Shown: in pieces, positions 12,763 to 21,720 of the stretch
How the letters are laid out: the number at the start of each line of letters is the position of its first letter
Numbering within the stretch: the stretch's first letter is position 1
NCBI RefSeq assembly: GCF_001304695.1
Contig: NZ_JFAQ01000033.1
Span: forward strand, 1 to 37,751
DNA length: 37,751 nt
Origin: Xanthomonas axonopodis
Lineage (GTDB): Bacteria > Pseudomonadota > Gammaproteobacteria > Xanthomonadales > Xanthomonadaceae
Direction of reading: 5' to 3'
Notes under the pieces: model-generated
What the model saw: the letters and a program-made list of their open reading frames with translations, nothing else
The model's database searches: none
Told to the model about the DNA's origin: nothing
Position numbers and translations under genes: made by a program

Positions 12763-15700
12763 TCATGCCGCACCCGCCAAACGGGCGGCCTCTTCCAGGT
12801 CCACGCTGACCAGGCGGCTGACGCCCGGCTCGCGCATGGTCACGCCGGAGAGCTGGCGCGCGGCTTCCATGGTGGCCTTGTTATGGCTGACGAACAGGAA
12901 CTGCACCTTCTCGCTCATCTCGCGCACCATGTTGGCCAGGCGGCCGACGTTGGCTTCGTCCAGCGGCGCGTCCACCTCGTCGAGCAGACAGAACGGCGCC
13001 GGATTGAGCTGGAAGATCGCAAATACCAGCGCCACCGCGGTCATCGCCTTCTCGCCACCGGACAGCAGCGAAATGCTCGACACGCGCTTGCCGGGCGGGC
13101 GCGCCATGATGGTCACGCCGGTATCGAGCAGGTCCTCGCCGGTGAGTTCCAGATACGCATGGCCGCCGCCGAACAGGCGCGGATACAGCGCCTGCACGCC
13201 GGAGTTGACGCGGTCGAAGGTGTCCTTGAAACGGCCGCGGGTTTCGCGGTCGATCTTGCGGATGGCGTCTTCCAGCGTTTCCAGCGCGGTGTTGAGATCC
13301 AGGTTCTGCGCGTCCAGGTATTCCGAGCGCTGCGCGGCCTCGCCGTATTCCTGGATGGCGGCCAGGTTCACCGGCTCCAGGCGACGCATGCGCGCATCGA
13401 TCTGGCCAACGGCCGCTTCCCATTCGGCCACGTTGGCCGACTCGGGCAACCCGTTGACGACGTCTTCCAGAACGAAGCCGGCCTTGACCACCGCCGCTTC
13501 CAGTTGCTCGGCGTTGAGCACCAGCGCCTGTTGATCGAGCTTGCGTTGCGAAATGCGCTCACGCTGCGCCAGTGCCTGTTCGTCGCGCTGCTGGCGGGTC
13601 TGTTCGAAGCTGCGCAGTTCGCTGTCGATGCTGTCGAGCAGGGTGCGCGCTTCGCCCAGCGCGCGCTCGGTGCGTACGCGCTCGCTCAACGCGGCCTGAT
13701 GTTCGTGTTCCAGTGTTTCCACCGGCGAATCGCCTTCGCTCAGTTGGGCGACCAGATCTTCCAGGCGCGTATCGAGCTGCCCGCGCTGGCTGTCCATGCG
13801 TTCCAGGGTCTGGCTCAGCGATGCGATCTGGGTGCGTTGCGACTCCAGCGTCAGCGCCAATGCATGCATTGCATCGCGCACGCCGCGCGCGGCATCGCGC
13901 GCCTGATCGCGTGCATCGGTGAGTTGACGGCGCTCGCTTTCCAGCGCTTCGCGCGTGCCCTGCAGATCGCCCATCAAGGTGGCCGCGTCTTCGAGTTTGG
14001 CGCGCGCCTCGCGTGCCTGCTCGCGGCTGGTATCGAGCGTTTCCAGCAGTTGCGCCAGCTCGGTTTCGATGCGCTCGATGCGCGTGCGCGCCGCATCGAC
14101 CTTGCCCTGCTGACTCTGCAATTGCCCAGCCAGTTCGGAAACGCTGCGGTGCGCCATGTACAGCTGACGCTGCGCGTCTTCACGCTGCTGCTCTGCCGCC
14201 AGCAGTTGTTCGCGGAAGCTGGAGAGCTGGTGCTCAAGCTCGGCTTCGCGCTCCTGCAAGGTTTCGATCTGCGTACGTAGCGCTTGAATCTCGCGCTCTC
14301 GCAGCAACGCGCCTTGCTTGGCCGCGCCCGAGCGCGAGACGCGCACCCAACCCTCGCCCAGCCGCTCGCCGTTACGGGTGATCACCGAATCGCCTTCGGG
14401 CAGGCTGCGTTGCAGCGTGCGCGCAGCGTCCAGGTCCTCGGCGGTGTGCAGACGCGCAAGCAACCGACGGATCGCGATCGGCCCCTGCACCCTGGCAGCC
14501 AGCGAGGTCGGCGCGAAGCTCGCATCGTCAGTCGCACTGGACACCAACGCGATGCGGCCATCGCCCAACTCGCCCAGCGCATCGACCAATTGTTCCGGCG
14601 CATCCACCAGCACGCCTTCGATCATCTGCCCCAAGGCGCCTTCGACCGCGTTTTCCCAGCCACTCTCGACGCTGATGCGCTCGCCCACGCGCGCGGCCGA
14701 ATCCAGTCCGCGCGACTTCAGCCACGCCACTGCGGCGCCCTGCTCCTGGCCGAGCGCGGCCTGCTGCAAGGTTTCCAGCGACGACAGCCGGCCACGCGCA
14801 GCCTGCGCCTGCTTGCGCACTTCGGCCAGCTCGCCCTGGCTGGCGCGTTGCTGTTCCTGCAGCCCGGCAAGTGCGTGCTTGCGCGCCTCGACCTGCTCGG
14901 TCAAGCCGTCCAGCGAGGTTTTCTGGATTTCATGGCGCAGTTCGATCTGCTCGTACACCTTGGCCAACGCCTCCAGGTCCAGCCCGGCGCGCTCGTTGAC
15001 CAGTGCTTCGCGGCGGCGGTCGGCTTCCAGCGCCTGGCGGTCCAGATAATCGACGCGCGTGCGCTCCACTTCACCGGCACGCGAGGCTTCGCCGGTGTCG
15101 CGGTTATGGGTTTCCCAGCGCTGCTGCCAGTCGGCCAGCCGCGCTTCGGCTTCGCGTAGCGACTCCTGGCGGAATTCGTGGTCTTCGCGCAGTTGCTCAA
15201 GTTGCGGTTCGGCAGCAGCCACCGCTTCGCGCAGCACGCTCAATTTGGCCGAGTCACCGCTGATGTGCTGGGTCAATTCCTGCAGCTGGCTCTGCGCCTC
15301 ATCGCGTGCCTTGTGCAAACGATGCGAGAGTTCGCGTTGGTGCTGGATCTGCTGCTCGATCCGCGCCAACGCGCCACCGACCTGGTAGACATCGGCTTGC
15401 GCCTTGGCCACCGCTTCGGCAGCTTCTTCGCGGCGGACGCGGCCGGTTTCGATGCGTGCTTCGGCATCGCGCTGTTCGGCGATGAATTGCTGCAGACGCG
15501 TCTCTTCCTGATTCAACTTTTCGCGCAGGCCCTGCAACCGACCATCCAGGCCACGGTATTCCAGCGCCTTCCACTCGGCATCCTTGATCCGGCGCTCTTC
15601 CTGTAACGCCTGGTACTGCTCGGCCTGCCGCGCCTGGCGCTGCAGATGCGCCAGTTGCTTGGTGATTTCTTCGCGCAGATCGCTCAGACGATCGAGGTTT

Positions 15701-16266
15701 TCGCGCGTATGCCGAATACGCGTTTCGGTTTCCTTGCGGCGTTCCTTGTACTTGGAAATGCCGGCGGCTTCTTCCAGATACACGCGCAGATCTTCCGGGC
15801 GCGCTTCGATGATCTGGCTGATCATGCCCTGCTCGATGATCGAGTAGCTGCGCGGGCCAAGGCCGGTGCCCAGGAACAGATCGGTGATATCGCGGCGCCG
15901 GCACTTGGTGCCATTGAGGTAGTAGGCGCTATTGCCGTCGCGGCTGACCAGGCGCTTGACCGAGATCTCGTTGAACGAGGCGAACTCGCCGCTGATGGTG
16001 TGGTCGGAGTTGTCGAAGATCAGCTCCACCGTCGCCTGCGACACCGGCTTGCGTGCCGAAGAGCCGGAAAAGATCACGTCGGTCAAGGAATCGCCACGCA
16101 GGCGGCTGGCCGAGCTTTCGCCCATCACCCAGCGCACCGCATCGATGATGTTGGACTTGCCGCAACCATTGGGGCCGACGATGCCGGTCATGTTGGTGGG
16201 CAGGTGCAAGGTGGTCGGGTCGACGAACGACTTGAAACCGGACAGCTTGATCGTGGAAAGGCGCAT
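12763..16266 (-). CDS. smc: Chromosome partition protein SMC
   Basis: Large ATPase that organises and segregates the chromosome, normally with ScpA and ScpB. The 1167-residue product has the N-terminal ATPase lobe with Walker A GPNGCGKSN (31-39), a long heptad-rich Gln/Glu/Arg/Ala coiled coil, a hinge at roughly 510-650 (GERISVESGWENAVEGALG), a second coiled coil, and the C-terminal lobe with the ABC signature LLSGGEKAM (from 1067) and Walker B FCLLDEVDAPLD (from 1092). The gene is complete. It heads the minus-strand unit smc-zipA-small membrane protein. scpAB are not in the window. Confidence 0.97.
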   Translation of the reverse strand: MRLSTIKLSGFKSFVDPTTLHLPTNMTGIVGPNGCGKSNIIDAVRWVMGESSASRLRGDSLTDVIFSGSSARKPVSQATVELIFDNSDHTISGEFASFNEISVKRLVSRDGNSAYYLNGTKCRRRDITDLFLGTGLGPRSYSIIEQGMISQIIEARPEDLRVYLEEAAGISKYKERRKETETRIRHTRENLDRLSDLREEITKQLAHLQRQARQAEQYQALQEERRIKDAEWKALEYRGLDGRLQGLREKLNQEETRLQQFIAEQRDAEARIETGRVRREEAAEAVAKAQADVYQVGGALARIEQQIQHQRELSHRLHKARDEAQSQLQELTQHISGDSAKLSVLREAVAAAEPQLEQLREDHEFRQESLREAEARLADWQQRWETHNRDTGEASRAGEVERTRVDYLDRQALEADRRREALVNERAGLDLEALAKVYEQIELRHEIQKTSLDGLTEQVEARKHALAGLQEQQRASQGELAEVRKQAQAARGRLSSLETLQQAALGQEQGAAVAWLKSRGLDSAARVGERISVESGWENAVEGALGQMIEGVLVDAPEQLVDALGELGDGRIALVSSATDDASFAPTSLAARVQGPIAIRRLLARLHTAEDLDAARTLQRSLPEGDSVITRNGERLGEGWVRVSRSGAAKQGALLREREIQALRTQIETLQEREAELEHQLSSFREQLLAAEQQREDAQRQLYMAHRSVSELAGQLQSQQGKVDAARTRIERIETELAQLLETLDTSREQAREARAKLEDAATLMGDLQGTREALESERRQLTDARDQARDAARGVRDAMHALALTLESQRTQIASLSQTLERMDSQRGQLDTRLEDLVAQLSEGDSPVETLEHEHQAALSERVRTERALGEARTLLDSIDSELRSFEQTRQQRDEQALAQRERISQRKLDQQALVLNAEQLEAAVVKAGFVLEDVVNGLPESANVAEWEAAVGQIDARMRRLEPVNLAAIQEYGEAAQRSEYLDAQNLDLNTALETLEDAIRKIDRETRGRFKDTFDRVNSGVQALYPRLFGGGHAYLELTGEDLLDTGVTIMARPPGKRVSSISLLSGGEKAMTAVALVFAIFQLNPAPFCLLDEVDAPLDEANVGRLANMVREMSEKVQFLFVSHNKATMEAARQLSGVTMREPGVSRLVSVDLEEAARLAGAA

Positions 16267-16420
16267 GGGGACTGGAGATTCCGGGCACCGCGCGGACCAA
16301 GCCGGCAGGCACTTTTCCTGTGAAGCCAGCGCCCAAGCCCTTGATCCATAAGATCTGCGGGCCGTGGAACCGGCAATGGAGGATGAGTATAACGGGCATG
16401 CCGGCGCTGGCGGCGGCGCC

Positions 16421-16455
16421 CCAAAAACGAAGGGCGCCTAACAAGGCGCCCTTCG
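16421..16455 (-). terminator. Rho-independent terminator of the rpsF-rpsR-rplI operon
   Basis: A perfect 11-bp stem (CGAAGGGCGCC at 16428-16438, its complement at 16445-16455) with a six-base loop lies 20 bases past the rplI stop. On the minus strand the stem is followed by TTTTTGG. Confidence 0.88.
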
Positions 16456-16475
16456 GGTGACACAGACGGCCTGGA

Positions 16476-16925
16476 TCAGGCGTCGGATTCGACGATGACC
16501 TTGACCGTGGTTTCCACATCCGCGTGCAGGTGCAGCACAACGTCGTATCCGCCGACATTGCGGAATACGCCTTCGCCCAGGATCACTTCGCTCTTTTCCA
16601 GCGGCAGGCCGGCGGCGGTGAACGCCGCGGCGATGTCGCGCGGGCCAACCGAGCCGTACAGCTTGCCTTCGGTCGACGCATGCGCGCCGATGGTGACGCT
16701 GGCGCCCTCGAACTTGGTGGCGCGGCTCCGTGCCTCGGCCAGGATGCTGTTGGCCTTGGCTTCGTACTCGGCGCGCTTGGTTTCGAACGCTTCAACGTTC
16801 GCAGCGGTGGCCGGCACGGCCTTGCCCTGCGGCACGAGGAAGTTGCGGCCGTAGCCCGGCTTGACGCTGACCTTGTCGCCCAGGTTGCCCAGGTTGGTCA
16901 CTTTCTGCAGAAGAATCAGATCCAT
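16476..16925 (-). CDS. rplI: 50S ribosomal protein bL9
   Basis: Large-subunit protein bL9, which binds 23S rRNA at the base of the L1 stalk. The 149-residue product begins [19 protein letters not shown], with the N-domain signature [17 protein letters not shown] (34-50), a connecting helix rich in Ala/Glu/Lys and a C-domain ([16 protein letters not shown]). The start at 16925 is decided by this universal N-terminus; the frame stays open 40 codons upstream through a repeat and has no L9-like residues there. It is the last gene of the rpsF-rpsR-rplI unit, separated from rpsR by 287 bases that hold a heptamer repeat. Confidence 0.98.
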   Translation of the reverse strand: MDLILLQKVTNLGNLGDKVSVKPGYGRNFLVPQGKAVPATAANVEAFETKRAEYEAKANSILAEARSRATKFEGASVTIGAHASTEGKLYGSVGPRDIAAAFTAAGLPLEKSEVILGEGVFRNVGGYDVVLHLHADVETTVKVIVESDA

Positions 16926-16996
16926 GGTGGTACTCCGTATATTCGTTAGCGCCGGCATGTGGCGAGCGCAACGGGTGCTGTCCGAATAGGAAAAGC

Positions 16997-17026
16997 CGGG
17001 AATCGGGATTGGGAAATCGGGAATCG
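16997..17026. repeat. Degenerate heptamer repeat in the rpsR-rplI gap
   Basis: Four imperfect units, GGGAATC, GGGATT, GGGAAATC, GGGAATC, in the 287-base gap between rpsR and rplI. They belong to the same unit family as the array at 3-42. An imperfect hairpin near 17178-17207 (AGGAGCCG paired with CGGACTCCT) also lies in this gap, just past rpsR, without a T tract. Two GACCCACA copies lie at about 17117 and 17145. Confidence 0.7.
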
Positions 17027-17212
17027 TAAAAGCCCCGACTGACACCGCACACTCGAACGACCAGCCTCTATCAATTTAATAACCCGCACATGGATGCATG
17101 GCCTCTTGTCAGGGACCCACATACAACTGCTGGTCTTGTCTGTGACCCACACAAATCCGTGCGGGTCGTGCGCGAGGAGCCGCATAAAATACGGACTCCT
17201 GCGCGGAACTGC

Positions 17213-17443
17213 TTAGACGTCGTGGTTGTCCGTGTACGGGATCAGCGCCAGGAAACGTGCACGCTTGACCGCCGTGGCCAGCTGACGCTGGTACTTGGAC
17301 TTGGTGCCGGTCACGCGGCTCGGCACGATCTTGCCGTTCTCGGTAAGGTACTGGCGCAGGGTATTGAGATCCTTGTAGTCGATCTCTTTGACGCCCTCGG
17401 CGGTGAATTTGCAGAACTTGCGACGACGGAAGAACTTGGACAT
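17213..17443 (-). CDS. rpsR: 30S ribosomal protein bS18
   Basis: Small-subunit protein bS18, which sits on the platform and pairs with bS6. The 76-residue product has the family signature [10 protein letters not shown] at the N-terminus and the [28 protein letters not shown] core, with a basic [18 protein letters not shown] end. It starts 11 bases after the rpsF stop. No priB lies between them, unlike in enterobacteria. Confidence 0.98.
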   Translation of the reverse strand: MSKFFRRRKFCKFTAEGVKEIDYKDLNTLRQYLTENGKIVPSRVTGTKSKYQRQLATAVKRARFLALIPYTDNHDV

Positions 17444-17454
17444 GACAGCGCTCC

Positions 17455-17886
17455 TTAAGCGGCTTCGGCGTTGTCGCCGTCGTTATCGTTGGCGGCGGGC
17501 GCTTCGCCCTCTTCGTCGTCACGACGACGACGCTCGCTACGCTCGGGCTTGTCGCCCTTCTCGTCCTTGCTCTTCATGATCAGCGACTGCTCGGTGTCGG
17601 CGCCATCGCGCTTGACGACCAGGTGACGCAGCACCGCATCGTTGAAGCGGAAGCTTTCCACCAGCTCGCTCAGCACGGCCTGGTCGACTTCGATATTGAG
17701 CAGCACGTAATGCGCCTTCACCAGGTTCTGGATCGGGTAGGCCAGCTGACGACGACCCCAGTCTTCCAGACGGTGGATGGTGCCGTTACCGCCCTCGATC
17801 AGCGACTTGTAGCGCTCGATCATGGCCGGGACCTGCTCGCTCTGGCCCGGATGGACCAGGAACACGACTTCGTAATGACGACTCAT
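17455..17886 (-). CDS. rpsF: 30S ribosomal protein bS6
   Basis: Small-subunit protein bS6, partner of bS18. The 143-residue product begins [18 protein letters not shown] and contains the family's [14 protein letters not shown] and [10 protein letters not shown] motifs. The C-terminal 40 residues are a charged tail (basic [10 protein letters not shown], then acidic Asn/Asp/Ala), the region that in E. coli is lengthened by glutamates. An AAAGG lies about nine bases upstream. A promoter fits at 17997-18025. The roughly 100-base leader is GC-rich and could fold; S6:S18 leader elements are known in many bacteria, but I cannot show that motif here. Confidence 0.98.
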   Translation of the reverse strand: MSRHYEVVFLVHPGQSEQVPAMIERYKSLIEGGNGTIHRLEDWGRRQLAYPIQNLVKAHYVLLNIEVDQAVLSELVESFRFNDAVLRHLVVKRDGADTEQSLIMKSKDEKGDKPERSERRRRDDEEGEAPAANDNDGDNAEAA

Positions 17887-17996
17887 GTTGTTTTACCTTT
17901 CGGATGTGGCCACGTGGGCCGGACAGCTCCCCGGTGGCCCGCGCACGCGGCCGGTGGAGCAAGGGTTCCCGCCCGGAATCGGGCAGGAAGCAGGGA

Positions 17997-18025
17997 AGTA
18001 TGGCAGTTCAGGGGCTTAGCTGCAA
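17997..18025 (-). promoter_or_regulatory. Candidate sigma-70 promoter for rpsF operon
   Basis: On the minus strand TTGCAG (18020-18025) and CATACT (17997-18002) are separated by exactly 17 bases. Transcription would begin near 17990, giving a leader of about 100 bases before rpsF. The -10 matches 4 of 6 and the -35 matches 3 of 6 consensus bases. Position and spacing are its main support. Confidence 0.45.
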
Positions 18026-18052
18026 CCGGCCGGGCCGCAAGCAGGTTTAAAG

Positions 18053-18173
18053 TCCCTCTCCCGCCGGGAGAGGGATTGGGGTGAAGGTCCGGGACAAAGC
18101 CAGTGGTTTCGTTCAGCAACACGAGCTTCGTACGAACCCTCATCTGCCCCTGCGGGGCACCTTGCCCCCGCAG
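18053..18173 (-). repeat. Dispersed palindromic intergenic repeat, copy 2
   Basis: This is the inverted, diverged partner of 11462-11574. It begins with a CCCTCTCCC-GCC-GGGAGAGGG palindrome and ends with a second one (TGCGGGGCA ... TTGCCCCCGCA), with about 50 less conserved bases between. It lies between the iscA stop (18203) and the putative rpsF promoter. It has no open frame with protein-like features. Confidence 0.75.
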
Positions 18174-18202
18174 GAACCAAGGAATAGCGCGCGCCGGCCG
18201 GC

Positions 18203-18541
18203 TCAGCGATGCTCGTCTGCGGTCGTGAAGCTCTCGCCGCAGCCGCATTCGGCCGTGGCGTTGGGATTGCTGAAGGTGAAGGTCTCGCTCAGGCCGTGCT
18301 TGCCGAAGTCGATGCAGGTGCCATCCACCAGTGGCAAGCTGGCGGGGTCGACGAAGATGCGTACCCCCCCCTGCTCGAAGACCGCGTCGTCGTCGCGCGC
18401 CTCGCGCGCCAGGTCGGTGACGTGGCCCCAGCCGGAGCACCCGGTCTTGGTCACGCCAAAACGCAGACCCAACGCACCCGGGGTCTGCTGCACGAAACGC
18501 TGCACGCGCTCCAGCGCGGCGGGGGTGAGGCTGACGGCCAT
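18203..18541 (-). CDS. iscA: A-type iron-sulfur carrier protein, IscA-like
   Basis: Carries Fe-S clusters or iron to apoproteins. The 112-residue protein of the HesB/IscA family has the three invariant cysteines: one in KTGCSGWGHV and two in the terminal ECGCGESF. The match around NPNATAECGCGESF and LPLVDGTCIDF is closer to IscA than to ErpA, which lacks the ECGCGESF form. The start at 18541 gives the family N-terminus AVSLTPAALERV; a nine-residue upstream extension is not family-like. No iscS or iscU lies nearby, so it is an isolated member, divergent from asnS. The IscA symbol is by sequence; a different A-type paralogue is possible. Confidence 0.85.
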   Translation of the reverse strand: MAVSLTPAALERVQRFVQQTPGALGLRFGVTKTGCSGWGHVTDLAREARDDDAVFEQGGVRIFVDPASLPLVDGTCIDFGKHGLSETFTFSNPNATAECGCGESFTTADEHR

Positions 18542-18745
18542 GAGGGCACTCCGAAACAATAGTGGCAAGTATAGCGAGGCCGCAACAACCAGGCAGAACG
18601 CTTAGCTGCGGCGTCTGCAATAGATGGGGGCAGCACGCGCCTGCGACAAGCGCAGCCGTCGGCAACCTGTTCAGATGCTCGCGCCGGCGCGGCCGCAGCC
18701 AGTAAACTCGCAGGCCATTCAAGGTCGCTACGGCGAGGAACAGTC

Positions 18746-20140
18746 ATGACGGTGGTCAGCGTTGAACATGCGCTTGCGGGCAAGCTCCCCGAAGGCGGCG
18801 AAGTCACGGTACGGGGGTGGGTGCGCACCTTGCGCGGATCTGCCGGACTGGCCTTCATCAACGTGACCGACGGCTCGTGCTTCGCTCCGATCCAGGTGGT
18901 GGCCAACGACACGCTGCCCAATTTCGACGAGATCAAGCGCCTGACCAGCGGCTGCTCGCTGATCGCCAAGGGCGTGCTGGTGAAGTCGCAGGGTAAGGGA
19001 CAGTCGTTCGAGATCCAGGCCAGCGGCGTGGAGATCGTCGGCTGGGTTGAAGATCCGCTGACCTATCCGATCCAGCCCAAGCCGATGACGCCGGAATTTC
19101 TGCGTGACGTGGCGCACCTGCGCCCACGCACCAACCTGTTCGGCGCGGTCACGCGTATCCGTAACTGCCTGGCGCAGGCTGTGCACCGTTTCTTCCATCA
19201 GAACGGCTTCAACTGGATCAGTACACCGATCATCACCACCTCCGATGCCGAAGGTGCCGGACAGATGTTCCGCGTCTCCACGCTGGACATGGTCAACCTG
19301 CCACGCGATGCCGCCGGCAATGTGGATTTCAGCCGCGACTTCTTCGGCAAGGAAACCTTCCTCACCGTGTCCGGCCAGCTCAACGTGGAGGCGTACTGCC
19401 TGGCGCTGAGCAAGGTCTACACGTTCGGCCCGACCTTCCGTGCCGAGAACAGCCACACCACGCGCCATCTGGCCGAGTTCTGGATGATCGAGCCGGAAAT
19501 CGCCTTTGCCGATCTGGCCGAAGACGCGCGCCTTGCCGAGCAGTTCCTCAAATACCTGTTCCGCGCGGTGCTCGACGAGCGTAGCGATGACCTCGCATTC
19601 CTGGCCGAGCGCATGGACAAGAACGCGATCACCAAGCTCGAAGCGTTCATCAATGCACCGTTCGAGCAGATCGACTACACCGACGCAGTGAAGCTGCTGC
19701 AGAACTCCGGCAAGAAGTTCGATTTCCCGGTGGAATGGGGCCTGGACCTGCAGACCGAGCACGAGCGCTGGCTCACCGAAGAACACATCGGCCGTCCGGT
19801 GGTGGTGACCAATTATCCCGAGCACATCAAGGCCTTCTACATGCGCTTGAACGATGACGGCAAGACCGTCACGGCGATGGACGTGCTGGCGCCGGGCATC
19901 GGCGAGATCATCGGTGGCAGCCAGCGCGAAGAGCGCCTGGACGTGCTCGACACGCGCATGGCGCAGTTCGGCCTGGATAAGGAGCACTACAGCTGGTACC
20001 GAGATTTCCGTCGCTACGGCTCGGTGCCGCATGCCGGCTTCGGCCTGGGCTTCGAGCGGTTGGTGGTGTACGTGTGCGGGCTGAGCAACATCCGCGACGC
20101 CATCCCCTACCCGCGCGCACCAGGCAGCGCGGAGTTCTGA
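18746..20140 (+). CDS. asnS: Asparaginyl-tRNA synthetase
   Basis: Charges tRNA-Asn with asparagine in the cytoplasm. The 464-residue class IIb enzyme has an N-terminal OB-fold anticodon-binding domain ([24 protein letters not shown]), then the catalytic core with motif 2 ([21 protein letters not shown]) and motif 3 ([16 protein letters not shown]), and the Asn-type ending [24 protein letters not shown] lies five bases before the ATG. A small gene begins one base after its stop, so it heads a plus-strand unit that may run to 21562. Confidence 0.98.
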   Translation: MTVVSVEHALAGKLPEGGEVTVRGWVRTLRGSAGLAFINVTDGSCFAPIQVVANDTLPNFDEIKRLTSGCSLIAKGVLVKSQGKGQSFEIQASGVEIVGWVEDPLTYPIQPKPMTPEFLRDVAHLRPRTNLFGAVTRIRNCLAQAVHRFFHQNGFNWISTPIITTSDAEGAGQMFRVSTLDMVNLPRDAAGNVDFSRDFFGKETFLTVSGQLNVEAYCLALSKVYTFGPTFRAENSHTTRHLAEFWMIEPEIAFADLAEDARLAEQFLKYLFRAVLDERSDDLAFLAERMDKNAITKLEAFINAPFEQIDYTDAVKLLQNSGKKFDFPVEWGLDLQTEHERWLTEEHIGRPVVVTNYPEHIKAFYMRLNDDGKTVTAMDVLAPGIGEIIGGSQREERLDVLDTRMAQFGLDKEHYSWYRDFRRYGSVPHAGFGLGFERLVVYVCGLSNIRDAIPYPRAPGSAEF

Positions 20141-20141
20141 G

Positions 20142-20399
20142 GTGAGCTTGCCGGCCGCCGTCCCCATGCCGCAATCGCCGGCCTTCTGGCTGGCGGCGAT
20201 CATGGCCGGGCTGACGGCGGTACGTCGCGTGTTGCTGGCGCGGCTGGCATCGCGCCAACTAGAGCCGCAATGCTGGTGGCAGACCGGCACGGCGCGTGCC
20301 GCAACCCGGCATGCCACGGTTCCAAAGCGTTGGTCCATCGCGGCATTGGTCATCGGCGCGACACTGCCCAAATTCGTCCTACTGCTGGTGGCCACATGA
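20142..20399 (+). CDS. Small membrane protein, unknown
   Basis: An 85-residue protein I do not recognise. It has two hydrophobic segments, at about residues 12-32 (FWLAAIMAGLTAV) and 65-84 (SIAALVIGATLPKFVLLLVA), with a basic, Trp-containing loop between them. The GTG start at 20142 lies one base after the asnS stop, with GGAG about six bases upstream inside asnS; an ATG at 20166 is an alternative. Its stop overlaps the next ATG (ATGA). Tight packing is the main evidence that it is real. Confidence 0.6.
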   Translation: MSLPAAVPMPQSPAFWLAAIMAGLTAVRRVLLARLASRQLEPQCWWQTGTARAATRHATVPKRWSIAALVIGATLPKFVLLLVAT

Positions 20400-20701
20400 C
20401 GCTGTTCTTCGCACTGTGTTTCGTCGGTGTGGCCGTCGCCGGGTTGACCGCGCTGCTGATCTTCTGGCCGCTGACCCTGGTGCACATGCGCGACCGCCAT
20501 CCGGAGACATTGGCCAGCTTCGGCGACCCGGCCTTCATCAGTCCCGCAGCGTTGCGCTGGTTGCTGGCGCGGCGTTACCGCAGCTACCGCGACAGTGCAC
20601 TGTCCGGTCTGGCCACACCCGCCTGGCTCTCGCTGCTCACCATCTTTTTCGGCCTGGGTATGGCGGCCCTGCTCGGCCTGCTTTCCAAGGTAATGCAATG
20701 A
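20396..20701 (+). CDS. Small membrane protein, unknown
   Basis: A 101-residue protein with a hydrophobic segment at each end: residues 2-26 (LFFALCFVGVAVAGLTALLIFWP) and about 75-97 (WLSLLTIFFGLGMAALLGLL). Between them is a polar part with ALRWLLARRYRSYRDSAL. The ATG at 20396 overlaps the previous stop by four bases and its own stop overlaps the next ATG, so it is the middle of a coupled trio. I know no function. An upstream open stretch in the same frame (from 20270) lies inside the preceding gene and is not used. Confidence 0.72.
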   Translation: MTLFFALCFVGVAVAGLTALLIFWPLTLVHMRDRHPETLASFGDPAFISPAALRWLLARRYRSYRDSALSGLATPAWLSLLTIFFGLGMAALLGLLSKVMQ

Positions 20702-21024
20702 CCACGTACGAAGACACCCTGCAGGGCGCCCACGACTCCTGGTGGCTGGCCACAATCGGCCGCACGCTGATCTGGGCGCGCCTGCGCGTCAATGAAGCCG
20801 GCACCGCCGAGGTGCTGGACAGCGACGGCAAGACGCTGCCCTACGACAGCGAAGACAGCGCACGCGCGGCCTTGTTCGATGCCGAATTCGTGGCGCTGGA
20901 CGGGCTGGACGAAGAAGACGCGCTCATCCGCGGCTTCTCGCTGCATGAAGTCTCGCCACCCCAAGGTAACGACGATGCCGAGCTGCGTGCGCGCATGGTC
21001 GTGAACATGGGTGGCCGCGCCTGA
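20698..21024 (+). CDS. Small acidic cytoplasmic protein, unknown
   Basis: A 108-residue acidic protein without signal or membrane segments. It starts TTYEDTLQGAHDSWWLATIGRTLIWARLRV and continues with many Asp/Glu (DSDGKTLPYDSEDSARAAL, LDGLDEEDALIRGF). The start overlaps the previous stop as ATGA. It ends one base before the PaiB-like gene. I do not recognise the family; the two linked membrane proteins suggest a shared job. Confidence 0.75.
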   Translation: MTTYEDTLQGAHDSWWLATIGRTLIWARLRVNEAGTAEVLDSDGKTLPYDSEDSARAALFDAEFVALDGLDEEDALIRGFSLHEVSPPQGNDDAELRARMVVNMGGRA

Positions 21025-21025
21025 C

Positions 21026-21562
21026 ATGTACGCCCCACGCGCATTTGCGCAGACCGATCTGGCCTTGCCGGACTGGCTGTTCGCACGCGATGCGTTTGTC
21101 ACCCTGATCAGCCAGGGCGAGGACGGGCAGCCGGCAATCTCGCACCTGCCGGTGCTGTATCGCCGCGATGGCCAGGATGTCGTGATCGAAGGCCATTGGG
21201 CACGCCCCAATCCGCAGGCAAGCAGTCCTGGCAATGCGGTGATGGTGTTGCAGGGCCCGCATGCCTATGTCTCGCCCACCTGGTACCTGGACAAGGACGC
21301 GGCTGCGCGCGTGCCCACCTGGAACTACGCTGTGGCGCATCTGCATGGACGCTGCAGCCAGGTGAGCGATGAAGACGCGCTGGGCAGTTTGATTGCGCGC
21401 ATGAGCGCGCACTTCGAACAGCGCGTAGGTAGCGACTGGCAGTTCGAAATGGCGCGCGACAGCCATCGCCGGCAACTGCGCGGCCTGGTCGGCTTCCGCT
21501 TCGTTCCAAGCCGCATCGAGCTCACCTTCAAGCTGAGTCAGAACCACCCGGCTGGCGATTAA
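21026..21562 (+). CDS. PaiB-like FMN-binding negative transcriptional regulator
   Basis: Member of the PaiB family, named for a Bacillus regulator of sporulation and degradative enzymes; the fold is a split-barrel FMN-binding domain. The 178-residue protein has the family motifs MYAPRAF at the N-terminus, SHLPVLY, EGHWARPNPQ, VMVLQGPHAYVSPTWY, VPTWNYAVAHLHG and RGLVGFRFVPSRIELTFKLSQN. The start at 21026 gives the conserved N-terminus. Family members usually run 20-30 residues beyond KLSQN; here a TAA follows after five more, so the end may be slightly truncated. It is one base past the preceding small gene. FMN binding and DNA-related action are family inference. Confidence 0.88.
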   Translation: MYAPRAFAQTDLALPDWLFARDAFVTLISQGEDGQPAISHLPVLYRRDGQDVVIEGHWARPNPQASSPGNAVMVLQGPHAYVSPTWYLDKDAAARVPTWNYAVAHLHGRCSQVSDEDALGSLIARMSAHFEQRVGSDWQFEMARDSHRRQLRGLVGFRFVPSRIELTFKLSQNHPAGD

Positions 21563-21720
21563 GGCAGCGTCGGTCACTTCCTGACGCGGCAAGCCGACCA
21601 AGACGCGCACGCGATCACACGTTGAGGCAGGCGGCGATGGACGCCGATACGACGCGCTGAGACAGCCGCGGTCGCGTACTCGAACGGCTTGTCACCAAAA
21701 CGCTGGGACGCGTCGGCCAG

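Noticed and set aside
12712-15606. Long plus-strand open frames opposite smc
   Set aside because: Mirror of coiled-coil codons; no ribosome binding sites or family features.
17887-17990. S6:S18-binding leader element before rpsF
   Set aside because: The leader is GC-rich and foldable, but I cannot identify the conserved element by eye.
18728-20755. 675-codon open frame on minus, opposite asnS
   Set aside because: asnS on plus is certain; the opposite translation has no recognisable content.
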